A stretch of DNA of 26,523 nt, from IMG/VR virus record IMGVR_UViG_3300037264_009183, positions 1 to 26,523 of that record. The stretch is one strand, 5' to 3'. Source of the DNA: a virus. Below the pieces are notes generated by a model that saw only the letters and a list, made by a program, of their open reading frames with translations, was not told where the DNA came from and searched no databases. Of the stretch, positions 1-5,738 are shown one piece after another (the first letter of the stretch is position 1; the number at the start of each line of letters is the position of its first letter). Position numbers and translations under genes: made by a program.

Positions 1-120
1 TTCACGATCGTCGTCGTGGGCGAAGGCAAAGATCAGGCCGATGCGTGGGACGACGCGAAACCGATGTTCGATCAGTATGCCGAGAAGGGCCAGTTCACTG
101 ACGTAGAGGAGCTTAAATGA
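1..120 (+). CDS. Hypothetical protein, C-terminal 39 residues only
   Basis: The reading frame is open from the first base and ends at TGA 118-120, so only the C-terminus is in the window. The visible part is acidic and ends in EELK. Its stop overlaps the next start in an ATGA junction at 117-120, so it is the upstream member of the small-gene operon. I do not recognise the family. Confidence 0.6.
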   Translation, partial: FTIVVVGEGKDQADAWDDAKPMFDQYAEKGQFTDVEELK

Positions 121-320
121 ACGAGCGTGAGAAACTCATCCTAAGGATGGCCCTGTCGTACGCCCACGCCAACGTGGACGACATCAACGAGGCATTCGAA
201 GGTTGCGACGGCAGCGTGTTGGTCTACAACGACTCGGGGGTAAACCTGTCATCGAAAATGGTAACCCATCAGGAGCTGGCCGACCTGTGCAAGCAGCTGG
301 TTGGGATCGAGCTGGTTTAG
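117..320 (+). CDS. Small hypothetical phage protein, 67 aa
   Basis: The gene starts at ATG 117, overlapping the previous stop by four bases, and ends at TAG 318-320 directly followed by TGA in frame. The sequence has a helical N-terminal half with a VDDINEAF segment and a hydrophilic C-terminal half. It resembles short conserved phage proteins of unknown role, but I cannot name a family. The tandem TAG TGA stop means amber suppression would add only one residue. Translation of the next gene is probably coupled through the TAGTG overlap. Confidence 0.7.
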   Translation: MNEREKLILRMALSYAHANVDDINEAFEGCDGSVLVYNDSGVNLSSKMVTHQELADLCKQLVGIELV

Positions 321-712
321 TGAAGAAACTCAACTTCACGCTGGAAGACCTCAGCTCGCTTGGGAAGGCCAAGCTCGATGGAAGCGCGGTCCTTGAAAAC
401 GGGCAGCTCTTAATCAGGCTGAATACGCACGGGAACTGCTCCGAGGTAGTCGGTCCAATCATCGCCATCCAGCTCGACATGGGTGACGCGCGATTGATCG
501 TGTTCCGGAACATCAACAGCGATGAGCCGACGGATTCGCTGGACCTCGACGGCGCCCTGGAATCGAAGAGACACGAGCCCTGCATCGTTTGCAGGGTGTC
601 GCTCCCGGCCGACGACATCGTCTGGGCCAACAAGGATGGGACGCTGTCCACCGACACGGGGTCGCCGTACTGCGTCTCCTGCCTGCCAAACCAACCTGAG
701 GAGAAACCATGA
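320..712 (+). CDS. Hypothetical protein with C-terminal zinc-ribbon Cys pairs, 130 aa
   Basis: I choose GTG 320, which overlaps the preceding TAG (TAGTG), because this frame is contiguous with the operon and no other start near 320 fits. The N-terminal two thirds read as a mixed alpha-beta domain with no family I recognise. The C-terminus carries two CxxC pairs (CIVC and CVSC) about 39 residues apart, which would suit one zinc ion. Similar treble-clef or zinc-ribbon tails recur in several neighbours. It ends at TGA 710-712, overlapping the next ATG. The function is unknown; nucleic-acid or protein binding is only a guess from the zinc motif. Confidence 0.65.
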   Translation: MKKLNFTLEDLSSLGKAKLDGSAVLENGQLLIRLNTHGNCSEVVGPIIAIQLDMGDARLIVFRNINSDEPTDSLDLDGALESKRHEPCIVCRVSLPADDIVWANKDGTLSTDTGSPYCVSCLPNQPEEKP

Positions 713-1035
713 TGAAGCGTCACTTCAGGGTGCAACTCTACGTCTCAGGGCACAAACACATCAAGTGGCCGAAGATTAGGAATGCGACCGCCGAGATCTT
801 TCCATTCAAAGGCTGGAACGTGGGCAAGGTCACGTCAGCCGAGGGGTTCGGTGATCTCGAAGGCGATGAGACAGAGGGCGCCTTCGCCGAAAGATTGACG
901 CTGGCCATCTGGGAGGCTAACTGCAAACGGTGCGAGGTGGAGATCTTCATGACGCCACTAAGCAGCACCCCAGTGAACTTCAAGTTCGACAAGAACTCAC
1001 CTCTGGCGAAGAAAAAGAAAGCGACGGTGGCTTAA
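709..1035 (+). CDS. Conserved small phage protein, 108 aa
   Basis: ATG 709 follows GAGGAG (698-703) by five bases; ATG 712 is an alternative start. The central part, with FAERLTLAIWEAN, a CEVEIF strand and a TPL turn, resembles a widespread family of short phage proteins of unknown function with an 'F..R...A.WEAN..YC.VEV.AT.L' pattern, recalled from memory. The tail is lysine-rich (AKKKKATVA). It ends at TAA 1033-1035, overlapping the next ATG by one base. No catalytic signature is visible. Confidence 0.7.
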   Translation: MMKRHFRVQLYVSGHKHIKWPKIRNATAEIFPFKGWNVGKVTSAEGFGDLEGDETEGAFAERLTLAIWEANCKRCEVEIFMTPLSSTPVNFKFDKNSPLAKKKKATVA

Positions 1036-1190
1036 TGAGCGAACGAGAAATGAACGCCCTTGGCGACATGATCGACTCGGCCATGAGAGCCGTGAGGTCG
1101 CTCAAGAGGCGCAATCCATCCGCGGCGAACGAGCTGCGGGCCGCTGTCCTGGAGATGAAGGCGGCTATCAAGGAGGCGGACGGTGAGTGA
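1035..1190 (+). CDS. Small helical hypothetical protein, 51 aa
   Basis: ATG 1035 overlaps the TAA of the previous gene. The product is predicted to be almost entirely helical and amphipathic (MNALGDMIDSAMRAVRSLKR, then AANELRAAVLEMKAAIKEA). No Cys pair and no membrane segment are seen. It ends at TGA 1188-1190 and overlaps the next gene by eight bases. The function is unknown. Confidence 0.6.
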   Translation: MSEREMNALGDMIDSAMRAVRSLKRRNPSAANELRAAVLEMKAAIKEADGE

Positions 1191-1569
1191 AACCTGGAAG
1201 TGCGATGCGATCCAGTTTCCGAGGCTTCTCGCGGAGATCTACGCCGCCGGCCTGACGGCCAAGCAGGAAGAAGACATCTGCGGCTCCATGGACGTGAGTA
1301 AGGAGCAGCTGTACGACCTCCTGGAGCGGGCTCAGGGCAGGTGGGACAAGATCAATGCCATCACCCTGGCCGATAAAGAGCCGTCCGGTGACGGCGCGCT
1401 CGTGACCTGTCCGCAGGTCGCATCGGACGTCCTGGATCACGTTGGCCACAAGATCAAGTGCGTGTACTACGGAGAGTCCAAGAAGGGCGCGTACAACGCC
1501 GCGATCGAGTGCGAGACCTGCGGGTGCGTGATTCTCGACATCGACAGGAGCTTGACCCCAGATGCCTGA
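1183..1569 (+). CDS. Hypothetical protein with HTH-like helix and Cys residues, 128 aa
   Basis: GTG 1183 lies six bases after AGGAGG (1171-1176), which decides the start even though it overlaps the upstream gene. The N-terminal half (ICGSMDVSKEQLYDLLERA) looks like a small helix-turn-helix or helical bundle. The C-terminal half has scattered cysteines ending in a CETCGC segment that could be half of a zinc ribbon. It ends at TGA 1567-1569 and overlaps the next gene by eight bases. I do not recognise the family. Confidence 0.65.
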   Translation: MSETWKCDAIQFPRLLAEIYAAGLTAKQEEDICGSMDVSKEQLYDLLERAQGRWDKINAITLADKEPSGDGALVTCPQVASDVLDHVGHKIKCVYYGESKKGAYNAAIECETCGCVILDIDRSLTPDA

Positions 1570-1819
1570 ATGCAAGATGTGCACCATCGACGTGGCGAAG
1601 GTGCACCCAAGTGGAAACTGCCACGACTGCGAAGCCTATGGCACGACGGACCCCGTCAAGTACGTCCCGAATGCCACCTTCAAGTTCGACCGTCGCGTCG
1701 ACCGCACGCTCGTCTGCCTGAAGTGCGGGGCGACCGAGTTCAACATCGGCAAGGGCGGCTACTACACGGCCGCCCGATGCGTGAAGTGCAAATGGGAGAG
1801 GTGCGTCCATGAGGGGTAA
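1562..1819 (+). CDS. Double zinc-ribbon mini-protein, 85 aa
   Basis: Starts at ATG 1562 and ends at TAA 1817-1819. The 85 residues contain four CxxC units: CKMC at the N-terminus, CHDC near residue 20, then CLKC and CVKC in the second half, plus a final Cys. This spacing suits two separate four-Cys zinc sites, probably zinc ribbons. Such proteins are often adaptors that touch nucleic acid or polymerases, but nothing here fixes a partner. It overlaps its downstream neighbour by 11 bases. Confidence 0.7.
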   Translation: MPECKMCTIDVAKVHPSGNCHDCEAYGTTDPVKYVPNATFKFDRRVDRTLVCLKCGATEFNIGKGGYYTAARCVKCKWERCVHEG

Positions 1820-2045
1820 GCGAGAGCAGCTCGACCAGCCACAGACCATGGATCTCCTGTGCAACGAGTGGATCGGCCAGGAGGGAGTCCACGGGTTCGA
1901 GAACTATGACGAGCTCGTCTGCCTCATGCTCGAGAAGAACGAGAAGATCGAAGCCAAGATCCAGCGGATGGCCGGAGAGCACAAAGTGAAGTTCAAGTAC
2001 GGTCCTCCGCCGAAGGCGGACGACCTCCAAAGGAGGAAAGTATGA
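1809..2045 (+). CDS. Small hypothetical protein, 78 aa
   Basis: ATG 1809 lies inside the end of the previous gene, with a GAGAGG ribosome binding site upstream. The protein is charged, with a helical middle (MLEKNEKIEAKIQRM) and a basic C-terminal tail. No motif is recognised. It ends at TGA 2043-2045 in an ATGA overlap with the next start. Confidence 0.6.
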   Translation: MRGKREQLDQPQTMDLLCNEWIGQEGVHGFENYDELVCLMLEKNEKIEAKIQRMAGEHKVKFKYGPPPKADDLQRRKV

Positions 2046-2165
2046 CGGACAGACTGAAGTGCCCGAAGTGCGGTATCCCCACGATTGAGGACGCCGAGGG
2101 GGGTGACGGGTGAGGATGCCCTATGTAACGGGTGCGCCGAAAAAGAAGAGTCATCGACGAACTGA
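2042..2165 (+). pseudogene. Zinc-ribbon mini-protein split by a frameshift
   Basis: ATG 2042 follows a textbook AGGAGG (2031-2036) by five bases, so the start is convincing. In frame it encodes 23 residues with one CPKC pair and stops at TGA 2111-2113. The +1 frame immediately after supplies the missing half, a CNGC pair followed by an acidic tail ending at TGA 2163-2165. Deleting one G from the G6 run at 2098-2103 joins the halves into a 40-residue four-Cys zinc ribbon like those around it. This is a real frameshift, a sequencing homopolymer error, or possibly recoding. Confidence 0.5.
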
Positions 2166-2184
2166 ATCAGGATAGGAGGAGATG

Positions 2185-2520
2185 ATGCCGAAAAAAAGGA
2201 AGCGAACAAAAAGGGACTGGCCAGAGACCGACGACATGACCACGCCACTGTGGGAGTCGGTCGTCGGCCTGAAGGTCGAGATCGAGATCGGCGGGATCCC
2301 GGCAAAGACCGAGAAGCAGGCCATCGCGCTGATCAAGGCCGCCGTGGAGGATTGCCTGTCGGCAAGGGGCCCGATCCTGCTGTGGAAGAAGAGGGGCGGA
2401 GGCTACCAATCGTTCGGGAAGGGCAAACCGGCCCTGTACATCAAAGCTCCGGACATCATGCTCGGCTCGGTGGAAGCCGAAGTCGAATACGCCTCCGAGG
2501 AAGATCGTGGGCCGTGGTAG
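2185..2520 (+). CDS. Hypothetical protein with very basic N-terminus, 111 aa
   Basis: AGGAGG (2174-2179) favours ATG 2185 over ATG 2182. The N-terminus is strongly basic (PKKRKRTKR) and is followed by a predicted alpha-beta domain with a helix around EKQAIALIKAAVEDCL and a lysine- and glycine-rich stretch. DNA or RNA binding is plausible from charge alone. It ends at TAG 2518-2520, with an in-frame TGA two codons later. The next gene starts inside its last codons. The family is not recognised. Confidence 0.65.
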   Translation: MPKKRKRTKRDWPETDDMTTPLWESVVGLKVEIEIGGIPAKTEKQAIALIKAAVEDCLSARGPILLWKKRGGGYQSFGKGKPALYIKAPDIMLGSVEAEVEYASEEDRGPW

Positions 2521-2975
2521 ACGTGCTGAAGAGAAGCAAGTGTGCAAACTGCAGTAAAATCTTCGACGATGGAGAGATGAAGGCGATCGAGCATCTGTCG
2601 GAGCGCGTCTCCGCAGGCGACAAAATGCCAAGCGGAGAGTGCGGAGAGTGCGGATCGCTCTGTTTCCAAATGGCCCTGGACATGCCGAAGAAGAACCTCG
2701 AGCGCGCCGGCTGGGCTGAGAAGGGCCTCGAGGCGTTCGGGCGCACGAACGGAGTATCGTTCGAGCACGAGCCAGACAGCGCCGTCGGGGACTTCCTGGC
2801 GGACCTGATGCACCTGTGCGACCGGGACGGGCTGAACTTCGAAGATCTGCTCGGCAAGGGTCGCCGGCACTATGACGCCGAGGTCGACTGCTGCAAGTGC
2901 GGCGAGAAGCTAAAGGCCGGCGATGAAGCCGGAGACTGCGACCCTGTCTGCAAGAGGTGTGACAGCGCACAATGA
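2514..2975 (+). CDS. Hypothetical protein with N- and C-terminal zinc ribbons, 153 aa
   Basis: GTG 2514 overlaps the upstream TAG region; GTG 2523 is an alternative. An N-terminal CANC pair and a second pair near residue 40 (CGEC, followed by CGSLC) form one likely zinc site. A second site at the C-terminus is built from CCKC and CKRC. The middle, with HEPDSAVGDFLADLMHLC, is acidic and helical. Two ribbons flanking a helical core suggest a binding adaptor rather than an enzyme. It ends at TGA 2973-2975 in an ATGA overlap. Confidence 0.65.
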   Translation: MVDVLKRSKCANCSKIFDDGEMKAIEHLSERVSAGDKMPSGECGECGSLCFQMALDMPKKNLERAGWAEKGLEAFGRTNGVSFEHEPDSAVGDFLADLMHLCDRDGLNFEDLLGKGRRHYDAEVDCCKCGEKLKAGDEAGDCDPVCKRCDSAQ

Positions 2976-3037
2976 GTACTGAGAAACCCGAAGAGAAAAC
3001 ACCTCAAGAATGGGCGGACGAGGCGGTAGGCAAGTGA
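2972..3037 (+). CDS. Micro-protein, 21 aa
   Basis: ATG 2972 overlaps the previous stop (ATGA), and the ORF ends at TGA 3035-3037, which overlaps the next GTG (GTGA). Because both junctions follow the operon's overlap pattern, it is plausibly translated, either for its own product or to carry ribosomes to the next gene. The peptide is acidic and lysine-rich with one PQEWADEAV helix. No function can be assigned. Confidence 0.4.
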   Translation: MSTEKPEEKTPQEWADEAVGK

Positions 3038-3294
3038 GCCACGTCTGCGAGATCTGCCTCTCCAACAAGGCGGTCGCCAAGGGTACCTGGACAGCCTACG
3101 AAGGAACGGCTGCGGAGCAGCACCACAAGATCGCAACCTGCAGCTCCTGCGGCGGCCTAAGGTGGTGGGACGTTTCAAAGCTCAACGTGCTCACGAAGGA
3201 GCTCCGCCTCCGCCTACTAAAGAGGCGCGTGAAATACGCCGAGACTCTCAAGCGGCTGTACCCGCTGGTTGACTGGAGAAAGGTGCAAAGATGA
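3034..3294 (+). CDS. Zinc-ribbon small protein, 86 aa
   Basis: GTG 3034 overlaps the stop of the 21-aa ORF. The N-terminal half has CEIC and CSSC pairs about 30 residues apart, giving a four-Cys zinc site. The C-terminal half is a basic amphipathic helix (KELRLRLLKRRVKYAETLKRL) that could bind nucleic acid. It ends at TGA 3292-3294 in an ATGA overlap with the next gene. The family is unknown. Confidence 0.65.
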   Translation: MSHVCEICLSNKAVAKGTWTAYEGTAAEQHHKIATCSSCGGLRWWDVSKLNVLTKELRLRLLKRRVKYAETLKRLYPLVDWRKVQR

Positions 3295-3470
3295 AGATAT
3301 CCGCGAAGTTCAAGGAAGCCCCAGCTGGGCGCAAGTGGGAGTACGCAACGATCACGCTGAAGTCCCCCAAGGGGTGGTCCGGTTTCAGTGAGTACAACTA
3401 CGGTCCGGCTCTCTACCGAGATGGCAGGAGCCTGACCATCCACGTCCGTAGAAAGAAGAGGGTAAAATGA
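3291..3470 (+). CDS. Small basic hypothetical protein, 59 aa
   Basis: ATG 3291 and TGA 3468-3470 give 59 residues joined to both neighbours by ATGA overlaps. The protein is basic, probably beta-rich, with aromatic residues in the centre (WSGFSEYNYGP) and a final RRKKRVK tail. No family is recognised. It lies directly before the sigma-4-like gene. Confidence 0.6.
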   Translation: MKISAKFKEAPAGRKWEYATITLKSPKGWSGFSEYNYGPALYRDGRSLTIHVRRKKRVK

Positions 3471-3628
3471 AAGCGAGCAGACTGACGACGCGGGCCCTCA
3501 TCCGAATGCAGAGGATTCTCTCCTGGCGTAGGGGAGGCAAGACGCTCGAGTGGATCGGGCGGAAGCTCAAGGTCACGAAGGAGCGGGTCCGGCAGATCCA
3601 GAAACTTGCGGAGTACAGGAGATCGTAA
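3467..3628 (+). CDS. Stand-alone sigma region 4.2-like HTH protein, 53 aa
   Basis: Residues 26-45 read TLEWIGRKL followed by KVTKERVRQIQ, which closely follows the region 4.2 pattern of sigma-70 factors (TLEEIG..L.VTRERVRQIE). In sigma factors this helix-turn-helix contacts the -35 element and the beta flap. Nothing resembling regions 2 or 3 is present; residues 1-25 are a short basic helix. I infer a DNA-binding transcription regulator or a detached sigma domain that might work with the phage RNA polymerase encoded at 7815-14042. The start ATG 3467 overlaps the previous stop (ATGA), and the stop TAA 3626-3628 overlaps the next ATG. The 53-aa length is far below that of any full sigma factor. 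A generic small HTH protein is the alternative. Confidence 0.7.
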   Translation: MKASRLTTRALIRMQRILSWRRGGKTLEWIGRKLKVTKERVRQIQKLAEYRRS

Positions 3629-3894
3629 TGGGAACATGGATCTACCCATGGAAGAGCGGGGACGTGACCGCTGTGACCGCCCCGTCGAAGGCCGACGCAA
3701 TCGACTTCCTCGAGGCTATTGGGCCGGTGGACATGGCGAAACTCGAGCCGTTCACACGCGGATTTGCTGTGACGTTCGAGCCCATGGACAATGGGCTGTG
3801 GCAGGAGAAGGCGGCGAGCAGCGGCCTGAAAGGCGAGCTCAACACCTTCTTCGTGGACAGCATGAAGAGGAAGAGATGTCGCTCGAGAACCTGA
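3628..3894 (+). CDS. Small hypothetical protein, 88 aa
   Basis: ATG 3628 shares one base with the preceding TAA. The product has a beta-alpha-beta look (GTWIYPWKSGDVTAVTA, then a helix with ADAIDFLEAIG, then FAVTFEP). It ends in a basic KRKRCRSRT tail at TGA 3892-3894 and overlaps the next gene by 19 bases. No motif is recognised. Confidence 0.65.
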   Translation: MGTWIYPWKSGDVTAVTAPSKADAIDFLEAIGPVDMAKLEPFTRGFAVTFEPMDNGLWQEKAASSGLKGELNTFFVDSMKRKRCRSRT

Positions 3895-4529
3895 AGAAGA
3901 AGTTCCCCGAGGAAGGGAGCCGCTGCAAGAAGCTGTGCGGAAAATGCTGCGTGAGCGGCGTCCCCATCGGGATCGAAGAGACGAACAGGATCGGGGACTG
4001 GCTCGTCAAGAACAAGGAGTTCGAGGAGATCCGAGATCAGTTCCAGCACTTCGACGACCAGCCTGCCGCCTGCCCGTTCCTGACGCCGGACAAGAGCTGC
4101 TTCATCTACCCGGTGAGGCCGGTAGTCTGCGTGATGTTCGGCCACCTGCCGGACCAGCCCGGGATGCCGAAGAAGGCGAGCCAGCAGTGCCCGGAGGGCG
4201 TGCAGTTCACCCAGGTCCAGATCGAGGACACGCTCCCGGAGAGCCTGGAGTGGCACGACGCAACCGAGAAGGCGATGACGAGAATCATGAGCTTCCGGAC
4301 GGCCACGTTCACCGGCGATGAAGGCACGGTCACCGTCCCGATCAAGCCCGGCTCCAAGATGGAGAAGTTGACGACGGCGCTGAACTGCTACTGGTGCAAC
4401 GCGCCGTTCAAAGGGACCGCTTACCTGGAGAATGGCGAGCTACTCTGCGAGGAGTGCGACGACAACTATGAAAAAGGTCCTCCAGTTCACGGTCCCGGGC
4501 CCGCTGCTGGCGTACCGCCGGCCCCGTGA
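3876..4529 (+). CDS. YkgJ-like Cys-cluster protein with extra C-terminal zinc ribbon, 217 aa
   Basis: ATG 3876 opens a frame in which C17, C21, C24 and C25 form the CxxxCxxCC signature of the YkgJ family (UPF0153, CxxCxxxCC type). The family's second part follows near residues 70-90 (CPFL, then CFIY..RP.VC). Members are thought to bind zinc or iron, and their role is poorly known. After the domain comes a 50-residue linker, then CYWC and CEEC pairs near residues 170-195, an added zinc ribbon not usual for the family, and a Pro/Gly-rich tail. The gene overlaps the RusA-like gene by 62 bases. Metal binding is likely; a protein-modification or oxidoreductase role is only possible. Confidence 0.7.
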   Translation: MSLENLKKKFPEEGSRCKKLCGKCCVSGVPIGIEETNRIGDWLVKNKEFEEIRDQFQHFDDQPAACPFLTPDKSCFIYPVRPVVCVMFGHLPDQPGMPKKASQQCPEGVQFTQVQIEDTLPESLEWHDATEKAMTRIMSFRTATFTGDEGTVTVPIKPGSKMEKLTTALNCYWCNAPFKGTAYLENGELLCEECDDNYEKGPPVHGPGPAAGVPPAP

Positions 4530-4827
4530 TTCGAACGCGAAGAAGGCGTACAAGAAGTACACCCAGTTCAAGAACCTGGTCCTCGCGCTTGCGATGGAGC
4601 AGGGGTGGAAGGGCCGGACCGAGGCGCTCATGGAGTTCCCGGTCCGGCTCTCCGTCCACGTGCGGTGGAACAAGAGGCCGCACTCGGACTGGTCGAACGT
4701 ATTCAAGGCGGTCGAGGACGGGCTCTTCAGTCAGGACCGGTACGTGAAGCCGGGCCAGAAGAGCGACTTCGAGTGGAACGCAGGAGTTGAGGAGGCTATC
4801 GTGACGATAGAGTACGAGAGTGAATAG
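4468..4827 (+). CDS. RusA-like Holliday junction resolvase, 119 aa
   Basis: The length and the block HSDWSNVFKAVEDGLFSQDRYV (around residues 72-93, written here by its key positions D74, N77, K80, D84 and D90) match the RusA/YbcO-type endonucleases, which cut four-way DNA junctions during phage recombination or packaging. In RusA the motif is D-x-D-N; here the second Asp is Ser76, so metal binding may be altered. ATG 4468 is chosen because homologous sequence begins right after it (KKVLQFTVPGPLLAYRRPR). The start lies inside the upstream gene. It ends at TAG 4825-4827; the next gene is in the same frame two codons later, so amber suppression would fuse them. Confidence 0.75.
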   Translation: MKKVLQFTVPGPLLAYRRPRDSNAKKAYKKYTQFKNLVLALAMEQGWKGRTEALMEFPVRLSVHVRWNKRPHSDWSNVFKAVEDGLFSQDRYVKPGQKSDFEWNAGVEEAIVTIEYESE

Positions 4828-4833
4828 GATCGT

Positions 4834-5385
4834 ATGACTTCAATGACAAAGGCGCAGGTCGAGGAGACGCTGGAGAAGTTCTCGATGATAGCCGAGAGCA
4901 TCATGGAGAGCTGCGGCAGCCACGACCCGATCTCCATCTTCTTCACGGAGTCCGGGCCAAGGATCGTCTCCTCGGCGCCGATCATGGAAGACTTTGAGAA
5001 GGCGATCGTCGCTGGCAACATTGACGCCGGATACGCCCTGAAGGGTCAGATGGCGGACTCCCTGAAGAAGGTGGCCGAAGAAAGCGAGGCCTTCGGTGTG
5101 ATCACGACCGTGGAGGCCTGGGCGGCGGCGGCCGACCAGAAGGACATCCAGGTGATCGGCGGAGACCAGCCGGGCCAGGGCGGCGTTTTCGGGCCACTTG
5201 CGCGGTTCGATAAGAATCGCAAGGAGGTCCTGACGATGGCCTACGAGTTCAAGATGGATGACGGATCCAGATGCGAGGGAATGATCGTGCGCCCCATGAC
5301 CAGGGTCGGCGAGAAAGTCTCCCTCGGGAAGCCGGAGAGGTTCCCGGGAACAGGCGACGGCCGGTTAACGAAGATCCTGAAATAA
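4834..5385 (+). CDS. Hypothetical protein, 183 aa
   Basis: ATG 4834 lies six bases after the TAG of the RusA-like gene and in the same frame; ATG 4843 is an alternative. The N-terminal 100 residues are mostly helical (VEETLEKFSMIAESIMES, EDFEKAIVAG), with a conserved-looking SVVTT-type strand. The C-terminus is beta-rich and Gly-rich. No catalytic motif is recognised. It ends at TAA 5383-5385. A role in DNA metabolism is suggested only by its position after the resolvase. Confidence 0.65.
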   Translation: MTSMTKAQVEETLEKFSMIAESIMESCGSHDPISIFFTESGPRIVSSAPIMEDFEKAIVAGNIDAGYALKGQMADSLKKVAEESEAFGVITTVEAWAAAADQKDIQVIGGDQPGQGGVFGPLARFDKNRKEVLTMAYEFKMDDGSRCEGMIVRPMTRVGEKVSLGKPERFPGTGDGRLTKILK

Positions 5386-5402
5386 GGTACAATCGAATCA
5401 CA

Positions 5403-5588
5403 ATGGAATGCACCGAGACAAAAACAACCATCACAGCCTACATCAACCCCGCGATAGAGGCGAAGCCCGGGAAGGATGCTGTCGGCAGGGCTGAGGAGCA
5501 CATCCGGCGCTGCAAGACGTGCCGCGAAGAGATGGGCTCCGAGGCCAGGGGCCGCTTCATCCACAGCCTCGTCCTCGATCGCGAGTAG
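5403..5588 (+). CDS. zf-HC2 / anti-sigma-type zinc finger protein, 61 aa
   Basis: Cys3, His33, Cys37 and Cys40 form the MxC...HxxxCxxC arrangement of the zf-HC2 putative zinc finger, the ZAS domain found at the N-terminus of many anti-sigma factors. The flanking pattern (E-T-K-T..AY near the first Cys, AEEHIRRCKTCREEM at the second half) fits the family well. Anti-sigma proteins usually carry a membrane segment and longer C-terminus; this one stops 21 residues after the zinc site and would be soluble. In a phage that encodes its own RNA polymerase and a sigma-4-like protein, it may act on a host or phage sigma, which is inference. It ends at TAG 5586-5588, 17 bases before the suppressor tRNA. 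Confidence 0.65.
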   Translation: MECTETKTTITAYINPAIEAKPGKDAVGRAEEHIRRCKTCREEMGSEARGRFIHSLVLDRE

Positions 5589-5605
5589 ACCGGCGGCAAG
5601 AGCGC

Positions 5606-5679
5606 GCTCCCGTGGGCCAGAGGTTGGCCGGCACTCTCTAAAAGTGCACACGTGGGTTCGAATCCCATCGGGGGCACCA
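5606..5679 (+). tRNA. Amber-suppressor tRNA, anticodon CTA
   Basis: A complete cloverleaf is visible. The acceptor stem is 5606-5612 (GCTCCCG) with 5669-5675 (CGGGGGC), one G-T wobble. The D arm is 5615-5618/5626-5629 with loop AGAGGTT. The anticodon stem GCACT/AGTGC is perfect (5631-5635/5643-5647), with loop CTCTAAA, giving CTA at positions 34-36, which reads UAG. The variable loop has four bases. The T arm is 5652-5656/5664-5668 with loop TTCGAAT. Discriminator A5676 is followed by an encoded CCA (5677-5679). The short variable loop argues against Ser, Leu or Tyr origin; the charged amino acid cannot be told from the sequence. It lies 59 bases upstream of a gene with an in-frame TAG. Confidence 0.93.
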
Positions 5680-5738
5680 AATCCGCTTGACAGGAAGATC
5701 TTCGAGTGGCAACCTTACAGCAGAAAGAAGGAGGACAC

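Noticed and set aside
2185-2220. Nuclear-localisation-like PKKRKR at a protein N-terminus
   Set aside because: A short basic run is expected in nucleic-acid-binding phage proteins; nothing supports a localisation role.
5391-5398. GTACAAT motif repeated at 19699-19705 as a possible phage promoter
   Set aside because: Only two copies, and at 19699 it overlaps the terminator tail and sits too close to the ribosome binding site.
5687-5692. Perfect TTGACA -35 hexamer before the Pth2-like gene
   Set aside because: No -10-like hexamer at 16-18 bases downstream.
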